A stretch of 64,000 nucleotides of DNA from Azophilus sp965215035 (GTDB lineage Bacteria; Pseudomonadota; Gammaproteobacteria; Pseudomonadales; Azotimanducaceae), in contig OZ244040.1 in the NCBI GenBank assembly GCA_965215035.1, positions 3,286,001-3,350,000 of the forward strand, written 5' to 3'. Positions 53,105 to 61,321 of this stretch are shown here, one piece after another; position 1 is the stretch's first letter, and each line of letters begins with the position of its first letter. The notes beneath the pieces are model-generated. The model ran no database searches. It worked only from the letters and a program-made list of their open reading frames with translations, and was not told the origin of the DNA. Position numbers and translations under genes: made by a program.

Positions 53105-54457
53105 TCACCTAGCTTCTATCTTAAGGGCCTGCAGGGATCCCGAATTGCCGAGCACATAGAGCGTTCGCCCGTCGGCAATGCTCATGGCCGAGCGGATGCC
53201 CTTGCCATCGAGCTTCTGCCTACCCAGGAAACGCCCATCGCTCTGGGCAAGCACATGCAGGTAGCCGTCATCGTCGCCAACGACCACATAGTTGCCGAAG
53301 GCGGCGGGGCTGTTCAGCTTGCGGCGGTACAGCCCCTCCTGGCGCCAGACCTCCCGCGCCGTCTGCTCGTCCACGGCAATCACCGCATCGGTTTCGTCAA
53401 CCACATACACATGGCCGTAGCCCGTCGCCAGGTCGAGATAACTGGAGTGCTCTAGTTGCCACAGGGCATTGCCATCGGACCGTCGCAGCGCCTTGAGCTG
53501 CCCCTGGTAGGCCACCGCATACAGTAACCCCCCGGCCAGCAGCGGTGAGGCATCCACATCGACGATACGGTCGAGCTCGGAGCGGCCTTCGGGCAGCATC
53601 ACCCGGTGCTCCCAAATGGGTTCGCCGTTCTCGGTCCTAATGGCGCTCACCGTACCGTTGGCAAAGCCGGCATAGACGACGCCATTGTCGAATACGGGCG
53701 AGGCCGTGCCGCGCAGTGTCAGTACCGGCACCTGGATATCGAAGCTCCAGCGCACGCTGCCGTCGGCTTGCTCCAGGGCGAGCAGGCGGCCGTCGATGGT
53801 CTGCGCGAACACCGCGCCGTCGCCGAACGCTGGCCGGCACAGGATTTCGCTGCCCAGGTAGGCGCGCCACACCTCGCCGCCATCCGCCGCCGACAGGGCG
53901 GTCACCGTACCGCCCGTGGTGCCCAGGAATATCAGGCCCCCGCCGGCACCGACGCCGCCGCCAACGAAACTCGGGTCGGTGCGGTCGAAAAAGTTGAAGC
54001 CTGAGAACATGCCGCCGCTCGCTGTATCGAACGGGCTGATCTGCACCCGCCACACCCGGCTGCCCGTAAAGCGGTCTCTTGCCTCCACGACGCCGTAGCC
54101 ATCCGCCGCGTAGATACGGTTGGCGAGCACCACCGGGTTGAGCCGCAGGTATTTGCGGCCAAGGCCCTTACCCACAGATGCCCGCCAGATCCGCTCGATG
54201 CGCACCTCGGGGTTGAAATCCACCAGCTTAGCCGGCTCCAAGGGGTCCGGGCCCTCGTCCTTGCCGTCAATGCCGGGTATCCACGAGAACCAGCTACAAC
54301 CGGCGGCGGCCAGCACCAGCAGGGCTAGGGCCAGAAGCCTCGCCAAGCACCGCCCGGCACCGACGACGCCGCCATGCGGCCTAGGAGCCTGATTCAAAGC
54401 ATCTAAGCCCGACAGGCTGCTAGCCCGGTTCTTATACAGATACAGATGCCGTTTCAT
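53105..54457 (-). CDS. bamB: Outer-membrane assembly lipoprotein BamB
   Basis: Eight-bladed PQQ-like beta-propeller of the BAM complex. Lipobox in ALLVLAAAGCSW; blades recur as GVVEARDRFTGSRVWRV, VTALSAADGGEVWRA, RLLALEQADGSVRWSF, VSAIRTENGEPIWEH and so on. The start is uncertain: GTG 54502 overlaps the yfgM stop, ATG 54457 begins MKRHLYLYK, and TTG 54346 gives a compact lipoprotein signal MARLLALALLVLAAAGC. Between the last two lies the 32-bp dispersed repeat, read in frame as SSLSGLDALNQ, so an insertion seems to have lengthened the n-region. Confidence 0.93.
   Translation of the reverse strand: MKRHLYLYKNRASSLSGLDALNQAPRPHGGVVGAGRCLARLLALALLVLAAAGCSWFSWIPGIDGKDEGPDPLEPAKLVDFNPEVRIERIWRASVGKGLGRKYLRLNPVVLANRIYAADGYGVVEARDRFTGSRVWRVQISPFDTASGGMFSGFNFFDRTDPSFVGGGVGAGGGLIFLGTTGGTVTALSAADGGEVWRAYLGSEILCRPAFGDGAVFAQTIDGRLLALEQADGSVRWSFDIQVPVLTLRGTASPVFDNGVVYAGFANGTVSAIRTENGEPIWEHRVMLPEGRSELDRIVDVDASPLLAGGLLYAVAYQGQLKALRRSDGNALWQLEHSSYLDLATGYGHVYVVDETDAVIAVDEQTAREVWRQEGLYRRKLNSPAAFGNYVVVGDDDGYLHVLAQSDGRFLGRQKLDGKGIRSAMSIADGRTLYVLGNSGSLQALKIEAR
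54392..54423 (-). repeat. 32-bp dispersed repeat, copy B, at the bamB start
   Basis: 31/32 identical in reverse orientation to 51349-51380. It lies between the yfgM stop and the bamB lipoprotein signal and is open in the bamB frame. Confidence 0.85.
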
Positions 54458-54498
54458 TCGATCACCCAGATAGGTTGCACGACTGGGGCTAGGCCGAC

Positions 54499-55128
54499 TC
54501 ACCTATCCTGTGCGGCAGGTGCCGTATCCGCAACCTTGATGTCCAGCACAGGCCGCTGATCGCCTTCCCGGACCGACTCGGATGCGGCGAGGTACGCCTC
54601 GTGGGCCAACTCCCGCTCGCCCCGCAGTAGGTGAATATCTCCCTTCAACTCCAGCACCGATGCGCGGAATCCAGGGCTCGTGACCTCGGCCAACACAGCG
54701 AGCGCGGCTTCTGCATCGCCCTGCTCCCGCAGCAGGCGCGCCAGCCGCACCCGGGCGATGTCGCGCAGCAGCGGGTGCGTATCCGTTCCGGCAACCTGCC
54801 CGAGTATCTCGACCGCGGCCTCGAGATCGCCGGCATCCACCGCCTCCTTCGCCCGGTACCAAAGCGAAAAGGTGGCGTAGCTAGTCTCGCCGTATTCGGC
54901 GACGAGATTCTTGGCCAGTTCGCCGCGGGCGTCCCCGGTGGCCGCCTGATACGCCTCGTAGGCATCGGATGCCACCTGCATCTGCTCGGCCCGCTCCGCA
55001 TCGTACCAGCGCCAACCGACGACACCGCCTAGCGCCAGCACGATGGCGGCAACGACCCATCTACCGTTCTCGGCCCACCAGTTTTTCAGCCGTTCAAGCT
55101 GCTCTTCGTCGCTGAGGTAGTCGGCCAC
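54499..55128 (-). CDS. yfgM: YfgM family TPR protein (SecYEG/chaperone-associated)
   Basis: 209 residues. Short cytosolic start MADYLSDEEQLERLKNWWAE, one transmembrane helix WVVAAIVLALGGVVGWRWYD, then a periplasmic TPR-like region (SYATFSLWYRAKEAVDAGDL, RVRLARLLREQGDAEAALAV, GDIHLLRGERELAHEAYL). Matches E. coli YfgM in length, topology and gene position between hisS and bamB. YfgM links the Sec translocon with periplasmic chaperones. Confidence 0.93.
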   Translation of the reverse strand: MADYLSDEEQLERLKNWWAENGRWVVAAIVLALGGVVGWRWYDAERAEQMQVASDAYEAYQAATGDARGELAKNLVAEYGETSYATFSLWYRAKEAVDAGDLEAAVEILGQVAGTDTHPLLRDIARVRLARLLREQGDAEAALAVLAEVTSPGFRASVLELKGDIHLLRGERELAHEAYLAASESVREGDQRPVLDIKVADTAPAAQDR

Positions 55129-55131
55129 CCC

Positions 55132-56400
55132 CTACTCCCGTGTCTCAAGCTCGTTGTTCAGGTGCTGGGCAATGCCCGGCAGGTCCAATCGTTCCTGGGA
55201 CGCGGCGGTGCGCAAGTCCTTCAACACCAACACGCCCTCCTCGAATTCCGCCTCGCCAACCAGCAAGGCCCACCGGGCACCGCTCCGGTCTGCCCGCTTC
55301 AACTGGTTCTTCAGTTTTCCACCACCGGCGTGCACCCGGAACCGCAGGCGCGGCACCAGGGTGCGCAAACGCTGCACCCCGGCCAGGGCAACGCCGTGCA
55401 ACTCCGGTTGCAGCACGCAGCAATAGACATCCGCCGGGGTTTCCTGCCCGGTTCCATGCACCGCCTCGTGCAACAGCAGCACCCGGTCCATGCCGATGGC
55501 GAAGCCGGCGGCCGGCGTGGGCCTGCCGCCAAGCAACTCGACCAGCCCATCGTAACGTCCGCCCGCGCAGATGGCCCCCTGGGCACCCAGACGCCCGGTC
55601 GTCCACTCGAAGACCGACCGGGTGTAGTAGTCGAGACCGCGCACCAGGCGCGGGTTCTCGACCAAGTCTATATGCAACTCCGCGAGCAATCGCTTGAGCT
55701 CGGCGTAGTGTTCCGCGCTGTCGTCGTCGAGATAGTCCTTGAAAGCGGGGCCGTTGTCGAGTGCGCGCCGGGTCTGCTCGGACTTGCTGTCGAGAATGCG
55801 CAACGGGTTGGTTGCCAGGCGCCGCCGACTGTCCGCGTCGAGTTCCGCCTGCCTAGGTTCGAGCCAGCCGACCAGCGCCCGGCGGAACTCGGCCCGGGCC
55901 GCCGCCGAGCCGATGCTGTTTAGCTCCAGCCCGACCTCGCCCGCAATGCCCAACGCCCGCCAGATTTCGCACCCCAACTGAATCAGCTCCGCGTCGATAT
56001 CCGGGCCGGCCAGCCCAAAGGCCTCGACCCCGATTTGATAGAACTGGCGGTAGCGCCCTTTTTGCGGCCGTTCGTAGCGGAACATCGGGCCTCGGTAGAA
56101 AACCCGCTGGCTCTGATTGAACAGCATGCCATTCTCAATGAGCGCCCGGGCACAGCCGGCAGTACCCTCCGGGCGCAGGGCAATGCCCACGCCGTCGCGG
56201 TCGGTGAGCGCATACATCTCCTTCTCGACGATATCCGTCGCTTCCCCGACACCCCGGCTAAACAGTTCCACCGTCTCCAGCAGCGGCAACTGAATCTCCT
56301 GATAGGCAAAGCGGTCCAGAACGCCGACGATGGTTTCCTCGATCTCGCGCCACCGGCGCGCTTCCCCCGGCAACAGGTCGCGCATACCCCTGACTCGCAT
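55132..56400 (-). CDS. hisS: Histidine--tRNA ligase
   Basis: 422 residues, class II synthetase. N-terminal RGMRDLLPGEARRWREIEE, motif 1/2 regions with LRPEGTAGCARALIE and RYERPQKGRYRQFYQIGVEA, histidine-specific LVRGLDYYTRSVFEW and AGGRYDGLVELLGG, motif 3 AAGFAIGMDRVLLL, and a C-terminal anticodon-binding domain. It lies 3 bp after rodZ; ispG, which normally sits between them in this group, is absent. Confidence 0.97.
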   Translation of the reverse strand: MRVRGMRDLLPGEARRWREIEETIVGVLDRFAYQEIQLPLLETVELFSRGVGEATDIVEKEMYALTDRDGVGIALRPEGTAGCARALIENGMLFNQSQRVFYRGPMFRYERPQKGRYRQFYQIGVEAFGLAGPDIDAELIQLGCEIWRALGIAGEVGLELNSIGSAAARAEFRRALVGWLEPRQAELDADSRRRLATNPLRILDSKSEQTRRALDNGPAFKDYLDDDSAEHYAELKRLLAELHIDLVENPRLVRGLDYYTRSVFEWTTGRLGAQGAICAGGRYDGLVELLGGRPTPAAGFAIGMDRVLLLHEAVHGTGQETPADVYCCVLQPELHGVALAGVQRLRTLVPRLRFRVHAGGGKLKNQLKRADRSGARWALLVGEAEFEEGVLVLKDLRTAASQERLDLPGIAQHLNNELETRE

Positions 56401-56403
56401 CGG

Positions 56404-57444
56404 TTACTGCCCGACGACCAGCGAAGCAACGTTGTTGCGCGTATGCGGCGCTAAGGGCACCCGTTCGCCGTTGTACTCCAGCGTTACGCCGGGCGCGTAT
56501 CCCAGCCGAATCTGGAACGGGCCGCTGCCGATCAGGCGCAAACTCTCATACCGGCGCTGCAGATCCTTGTACAGGAGTTCCCCCTCCGTGTCGAAGACCT
56601 CCACCCAGCAATCCTCGGCGAATTCAAACCACAGCTCGGCGTCCCCGAATGGGGTTATGCGCCGCCCACGAAGCCGGTGATCGGCACCTGCCGTCTGGCT
56701 CGACCCGTCCGCGACATCGCCGCGCCCCGCGAGTTCTGCACCTAGGCCGTTGCCGTCCTCCGGGCTTTCGGGCCCGGCCTGGGCATCCCCCGCCTGCCCG
56801 GCAACCAGCGGGTCGGAGACAACGCCCCGGGAATCGGTTCCCGGCGCTTCGACACCCGGTACCGGCACATCGGCCGGGTCGGCGGCACTCCCCGGCAAAC
56901 TTGTCTGTTCGCCAATGCCCCCGGCCGACCCGGCGTCTTGGGAGACGGCCGGCGTCGCTTCCCCGGCCGCTTCCCCAGCCACACGGCCGTCCGCGGCAAC
57001 CGGGCCATCGGCTACAGCCGACGCATCCGTAGCGGCCACCTCGGCAGCGTCGTTCTGCGGCCATTGCCAAACCAGCAGCGACACCAGCACCACGGCCAGC
57101 AGGCCGCCCACGGCCCCGGCAATGGCCAGCACGCGCACGCGCGACACAGCCGCCACGCCACCAGAGCGCGAACCGGGCTCGTCCACCGCCGGTAGCGGAT
57201 AGGCCGCAACCAGGGGTTCTGGATCCAGCCGCAACAGCTTGGCGTAGTTACGGACATACCCCCGCAGATAAACCGCCGCGGGAAACCATCGCTGGTCGTT
57301 CTCTTCGATGGCGCGCACCATGCGCACGGTCAATTTCAACCGACGGGCCACCTCCTGTAGGGATAGCCCGGCATCGTCGCGGGCCGTGCTCAGCCTAGCA
57401 CCGGCAGCGGCGGCATCGCCGACCACGGGGTTGTCTACCGGCAT
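56404..57444 (-). CDS. rodZ: RodZ-like cell-shape protein (HTH, TM, DUF4115)
   Basis: 346 residues from ATG 57444. N-terminal XRE-type helix-turn-helix (GARLSTARDDAGLSLQEVAR, YLRGYVRNYAKLLRLDP), a transmembrane segment ALAIAGAVGG-type around residues 108-132 (LAIAGAVGGLLAVVLVSLLV), a long Ala/Gly/Pro-rich periplasmic linker, and the C-terminal RodZ domain (AELWFEFAEDCWVEVFDTEG, GPFQIRLGYAPGVTLEYNGE). RodZ anchors MreB to the membrane. The start overlaps the pilW stop by 10 bp. Confidence 0.93.
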   Translation of the reverse strand: MPVDNPVVGDAAAAGARLSTARDDAGLSLQEVARRLKLTVRMVRAIEENDQRWFPAAVYLRGYVRNYAKLLRLDPEPLVAAYPLPAVDEPGSRSGGVAAVSRVRVLAIAGAVGGLLAVVLVSLLVWQWPQNDAAEVAATDASAVADGPVAADGRVAGEAAGEATPAVSQDAGSAGGIGEQTSLPGSAADPADVPVPGVEAPGTDSRGVVSDPLVAGQAGDAQAGPESPEDGNGLGAELAGRGDVADGSSQTAGADHRLRGRRITPFGDAELWFEFAEDCWVEVFDTEGELLYKDLQRRYESLRLIGSGPFQIRLGYAPGVTLEYNGERVPLAPHTRNNVASLVVGQ

Positions 57445-58172
57445 GACTCCATGGCCTCTGGATAGCGGCGATACAGCCTGGCGGCGTGCTCGGCGGAGCG
57501 TCTGGTGGCCCCCTCTACGGCTGCCAGGCGCAAACCCAGGCACAGGCTGCGCACCGTCTCGCCAGCCTGCGCCAGATAGTCGTGGTAGTGACGCTCCGCC
57601 GCCCCGTAGTCTCTTTGCGCGAGGAATATGTCGGCGAGTTCCAGGCTGCTTCTAGGCCGCTCGCCGCCAAGGTCGAGGGCTCGCTGGAAGGCGAGCTTAG
57701 CGGCGGCCACCCGACCCAGCCCCAGTTCCGTCAATCCGAGGTTTTCGAACGCCTGGGCGCGGGCCGGGTAGCCGGTATCCCGCACGGCCCGGCGCAACGG
57801 CACCAAGGCCGCTTCGAGCCGCCCTTGGGCGTACAGAAAGGCACCGTAGTTGTTCAATGCCTGGGGATCGTCGGGGTTTATGGCCAACGCCGCCCGATGG
57901 TGCCGCTCGGCCAGCTCCGCCTCGTTTTCGCGCTCGTAGAGTACGCCGGCCAGTACATGCGCCTCCAGGGCACCGGGGTCGATCTGCAACGCGCGCAGCA
58001 ACGGCTGGCGGGCCCGGGCGGAATCCCCGCGTTCCAGGTAGGCACGGGCCAGGTCGAGTTGCGCCGCCACGCGCTGGGTGGCCGGTGCCGGTTGCCCCGG
58101 CCTGCTGGAAGCATCGCCCACGCAGCCGCCAAGGCATAAGGCAACGAGCCCCAGCCCGCAGAGCCGTACCAT
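57435..58172 (-). CDS. pilW: Type IV pilus biogenesis lipoprotein PilW/PilF (TPR)
   Basis: 245 residues from ATG 58172 (GGTGGA upstream); ATG 58199 is an alternative. Lipoprotein signal LCGLGLVALCLGGC, then six TPR-like units: LDLARAYLERGDSARARQPL, NNYGAFLYAQGRLEAALVPL, FENLGLTELGLGRVAAAKLA, LELADIFLAQRDYGAAERHY. It is the pilotin for the PilQ secretin. Position between rlmN and rodZ is the usual one. Confidence 0.93.
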   Translation of the reverse strand: MVRLCGLGLVALCLGGCVGDASSRPGQPAPATQRVAAQLDLARAYLERGDSARARQPLLRALQIDPGALEAHVLAGVLYERENEAELAERHHRAALAINPDDPQALNNYGAFLYAQGRLEAALVPLRRAVRDTGYPARAQAFENLGLTELGLGRVAAAKLAFQRALDLGGERPRSSLELADIFLAQRDYGAAERHYHDYLAQAGETVRSLCLGLRLAAVEGATRRSAEHAARLYRRYPEAMESCR

Positions 58173-58266
58173 GCGTCCACCAAGAACGCACCCATTCATA
58201 CGCGGAATCCATGCCACGGTGAGCACGAGAAAGCGAGTACCCTGTGCCCGCCAAATACTCGCCCGA

Positions 58267-59406
58267 TCATACGGCAACCGCGCCATTGGCACTGGCCCGT
58301 GCTAGATATCGGGCCTGCCGATGAGTCCGATCCGTGACCAGGCCAGTCAACTGGCCGCAAGCCGCCTCGATGTCGTCGCCCCGCGTCGTTCTTAGCATGG
58401 CCGGCAAACCCGCGTCCATCAGGTGCTTCTGAAAGACCCGCACCGCCCCCTCCTCGGGCCGCTCATAGCCCGAGGCCGGGAACGGGTTGAATGGAATGAG
58501 GTTGACTTTGCAACGTACCGGCCGCAACAACCTGGCGAGTTCCCGGGCGTGCCCGAGGCCGTCGTTGATGCCCCTTAGCAAGGTGTATTCCATGGTCAGT
58601 ACGCGCCGTTCGCCAAGGCCCGCGACATAGCGATTGCAGGCCGCAAGCAGTTCGGCAATCGGATACTTGCGGTTCAGCGGCACCAGGGTGCTTCTCAGGG
58701 CGTCGTTGGGGGCGTGCAGAGACACGGCCAGCGAAACGTCGGTTCGGCCCGCGAGCGCATGAATGGCCGGCACCACCCCGGCGGTGGAGATGGTCACCCG
58801 GCGCTTGGAGATGCCGAACGCTAAGTCGTCCATCATCAGGTTGGCGGCGCGCAGCACCGCGTCGAAGTTCAGCAGGGGTTCGCCCATGCCCATGAACACC
58901 ACGTTGCTCACGGCCTCGCCCCGACCGCGCAGTTCTTCATTGGCCAGCCACACCTGGCCGATGATGTCCGCCGTGGTCAAATTGCCGTTGAAGCCCTGCT
59001 TGCCGGTGGCGCAGAAGCTGCAGTCGAGCATACAGCCGACCTGGGAAGAAACGCACAGGGTATTGCGGCCCCGTTCAGGCATCCCCCCGGCAACCGATTC
59101 TGGGCTCCGTTCGGGAATCAGCACCGCTTCGACACAGTTGCCGTTACCGACGCGCAGTAGCCATTTGACCGTACCATCCAGAGATTGCCGCCGCCTTAAC
59201 ACTTCCGGCAGCTTGCAACCGGCCGCCTCCCCAAGCCAGCCACGCAGCGCCTTGGAGAGATCGGTCATGGCGCCCGCATCGAGCAGCCCCCGGTGATAGA
59301 CCCACTTCATCACCTGCCGGGCGCGATACGGCTTGTGGCCGGCGTCCTGAAAGAAGGTCTCTAACGCAGGGCGATCATAGTCGAAGAGGTTGACTGGCTC
59401 AGGCAC
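58267..59406 (-). CDS. rlmN: 23S rRNA/tRNA adenine-C2 methyltransferase RlmN
   Basis: 379 residues from GTG 59406, chosen because CGGAG lies 5 nt upstream and it overlaps the ndk stop by 8 bp; longer frames run deep into ndk. Radical-SAM cluster CMLDCSFCATGKQGF (CxxxCxxC) after VSSQVG. FMGMGEPLLN, ISTAGVVPAI and NLIPFNPFPASG are typical. The C-terminal catalytic Cys is in EAACGQL. It methylates A2503 of 23S rRNA and A37 of some tRNAs. Confidence 0.95.
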   Translation of the reverse strand: MPEPVNLFDYDRPALETFFQDAGHKPYRARQVMKWVYHRGLLDAGAMTDLSKALRGWLGEAAGCKLPEVLRRRQSLDGTVKWLLRVGNGNCVEAVLIPERSPESVAGGMPERGRNTLCVSSQVGCMLDCSFCATGKQGFNGNLTTADIIGQVWLANEELRGRGEAVSNVVFMGMGEPLLNFDAVLRAANLMMDDLAFGISKRRVTISTAGVVPAIHALAGRTDVSLAVSLHAPNDALRSTLVPLNRKYPIAELLAACNRYVAGLGERRVLTMEYTLLRGINDGLGHARELARLLRPVRCKVNLIPFNPFPASGYERPEEGAVRVFQKHLMDAGLPAMLRTTRGDDIEAACGQLTGLVTDRTHRQARYLARASANGAVAV

Positions 59407-59836
59407 CGGGGCTCCGGGGCTGGATTTCCGATGCATCGAAGAAATACGCGATTTCCCGGGCGGCGGAGGCGGGTGAATCAGACCCGTGCACCGCGTTGGC
59501 ATCGATGGACTCGGCGAAGTCCGCACGGATCGTACCGGCTCGCGCCTCACGCGGGTTGGTGGCACCCATCAGTTCCCGGTTCAGGGCGACCGCCCCATCG
59601 CCCTCGAGCACCTGAACCATGATCGGGCCCGAAGTCATGTACTCGCACAGGCGCGCATAGAACGGCTTGCCCCGGTGTTCGGCGTAGAACCCCGCCGCCT
59701 TGGCCTCGTCAAGACGCAGCATTTTCGCCGCGACAATGCTAAGCCCCGCCTTTTCGAAGCGGGTGTAGAGCTCGCCAATCAGGTTCTTGGCTACTGCATC
59801 CGGCTTGATGATCGACAGGGTACGCTCGACCGCCAT
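59399..59836 (-). CDS. ndk: Nucleoside diphosphate kinase
   Basis: 145 residues from ATG 59836 with GGAGAGA just upstream. RTLSIIKPDAVAKNLIGELY at the start, HRGKPFYARLCEYMTSGP, MGATNPREARAGTIRADFAE and the catalytic His in NAVHGSDSPASAAREI. Balances NTP and dNTP pools. First gene of the conserved block and divergent from the selenoprotein gene. Confidence 0.97.
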   Translation of the reverse strand: MAVERTLSIIKPDAVAKNLIGELYTRFEKAGLSIVAAKMLRLDEAKAAGFYAEHRGKPFYARLCEYMTSGPIMVQVLEGDGAVALNRELMGATNPREARAGTIRADFAESIDANAVHGSDSPASAAREIAYFFDASEIQPRSPGA

Positions 59837-60130
59837 AAGTCTCTCCACGATAAAGTTGTGCGACGCCGAATCGGGAGAACCGATGCCTATCGGCGGCGGC
59901 ATATTATACGCACTTACCCCGGCCGTGGAACCGAGCTGCGCCACCGGAACCGGCCTGGCGCAAACCAGCAGCGGGGGAAGGTGGGCGCATTGCGTCCTCA
60001 CCTCTCGTTGGATTTACGCCCCTCTTCAGGCTCATGTATCATTGCATTAAGCTGGATCTGGCTTAGACGCCGGAAGATGCCATATGCCGAACTACAGGAC
60101 GAAATCACGATTTACGGAGGAGCAAGGCCG

Positions 60131-60685
60131 GTGAACGTCAAAAGATTCTGCCTGACCTGGATGTTGGCCGCGCTGCCGATGGCTGCGCTGGCGGGCGACT
60201 ACGTTCAATCCTGGGGGCCTCCCGTCGGCACCGCCGCGCCCGCCATTCTGGCCGAAGACCAAGACGGCGTGACGCGCGACCTCGATTCGCTTGCCGGGGA
60301 AAACGGCTTGCTGCTGGTGCTGAGCCGCTCCGCGGACTGGTGACCCTTCTGCAAAGCCCAGTTGGTCCAACTGGAAAAGTGGCGCGGGGCGTTCGAGGAA
60401 ATCGGCGTGAACATCGCCGCCATGACCTACGACCGCCTTGAGATTCTGAAGGAGTTCCATGCGAGCGAGGAGCTCGACTATCCCCTGCTGCGCGATGTGG
60501 ATGCGCGGCATGTGAATGGGTTCGGGATCGCGGACGAAGACATGGGCCAGGGCATTCCGCACCCCGGCATCTTCTGGCTGGCACCCGATGGCAGCATCAA
60601 CGCCAAGTTCGCGGTGCCCGGCTATCGCACGCGACCGCCGCTCGCGGAGGTGTTGGCTGCGGTCGGCGCGGCGGTGGGCTCCTGA
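60131..60685 (+). CDS. Probable selenoprotein: exported peroxiredoxin/thioredoxin-fold protein with UxxC motif
   Basis: Reading through TGA 60341-60343 gives a continuous 184-residue protein. Start GTG 60131, with GGAGG 10 nt upstream, opens a signal peptide (FCLTWMLAALPMAALAGDYV). Then GTAAPAILAEDQDGVTRDLD and LLLVLSRSADW-U-PFCKAQL: the TGA falls exactly where redoxins carry the N-terminal Cys of CxxC. The rest is a normal AhpC/TSA-like fold (EIGVNIAAMTYDRLEILKEF, HPGIFWLAPDGSINAKF). A SECIS-like hairpin follows the TGA. The alternative is a recent Cys-to-stop mutation. The next gene begins 10 bp later. Confidence 0.78.
60344..60374 (+). promoter_or_regulatory. Candidate bacterial SECIS hairpin
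   Basis: CCAGTTG-GTC-CAACTGG (60358-60374) is a perfect 7-bp stem with a GU-containing apical loop, about 22 nt after the TGA, inside the distance usual for SelB-dependent elements. It also encodes protein. Confidence 0.65.
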
Positions 60686-60695
60686 CCGAAGGCCC

Positions 60696-61202
60696 ATGTT
60701 CGCTTTGATTGCCGGTTCCGTTGTCGTCTATGCCATCGCCCTCATCGCCGTCGGAATCTATGTCGCAACCCGGGTAGTGGGTGGCGGCGATTACTTCCAG
60801 TCGGATGGGGTGAAGCTCGCCTTGGTAGTCGTCTTCGCGCTGCTGAGTGTGATACCGACCGATATCCTGACCGCCATCTGGCTTTCGGTGGTGCGCAACT
60901 ACATCGATGTCACGGCCAATCTCAATCTCTTCCTGGTGGCGGTTGCGCCCGTGGTCACGGTGGTCGTCGCCGTTCAGGCGCTGCTGCTGTCTCGGGCCTA
61001 TCGGTCGCGGCCGCTGCTGTACGGGGCGATTTTTCTGGGCATATACGCCGCCGCCCACGCCTCCTGGATGGCGAGATTGTTCAATCCGGTAGAGGACATC
61101 GTCCGCTACGCGGCCGTCATCCTGATCTTCGGGCTCCTAGTGATGGCCATCGTCGGCAGGCTCCTCTGGCGCCGCCCGGTTTTGGTGGCGGACCTAGATT
61201 AG
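60696..61202 (+). CDS. Integral membrane protein of unknown function
   Basis: 168 residues with about five hydrophobic helices (FALIAGSVVVYAIALIAVGI, LALVVVFALLSVIPTDILTA, LNLFLVAVAPVVTVVVAVQA, LLYGAIFLGIYAAAHASWMA, AAVILIFGLLVMAIVGRLLW). It begins 10 bp after the selenoprotein stop, so they are likely co-transcribed; a role in redox transfer is possible but unsupported by motifs (no conserved Cys pair). Confidence 0.7.
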   Translation: MFALIAGSVVVYAIALIAVGIYVATRVVGGGDYFQSDGVKLALVVVFALLSVIPTDILTAIWLSVVRNYIDVTANLNLFLVAVAPVVTVVVAVQALLLSRAYRSRPLLYGAIFLGIYAAAHASWMARLFNPVEDIVRYAAVILIFGLLVMAIVGRLLWRRPVLVADLD

Positions 61203-61220
61203 GTTAAGCCCTCGCCCGCC

Positions 61221-61321
61221 GGCAGGTACTTTGCCGGAATTGGATGGACCCCATAGATCTAACAGCCCGTTGGCGTTCGGAGTTCCCCGCCACCCGGCAG
61301 GTACTTCTCCGGAATTGGATG
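61221..61321. repeat. 26-bp direct repeat copying the 3' end of the secreted NTF2-like gene
   Basis: GGCAGGTACTT and the following 15 bp occur at 61221-61246 and 61296-61321 with two mismatches (period 75). On the minus strand both encode I-P-x-KYLP-G; the right one is inside the gene, the left one downstream of its stop reads IPAKYLPAGEGLT and a stop. Confidence 0.85.
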
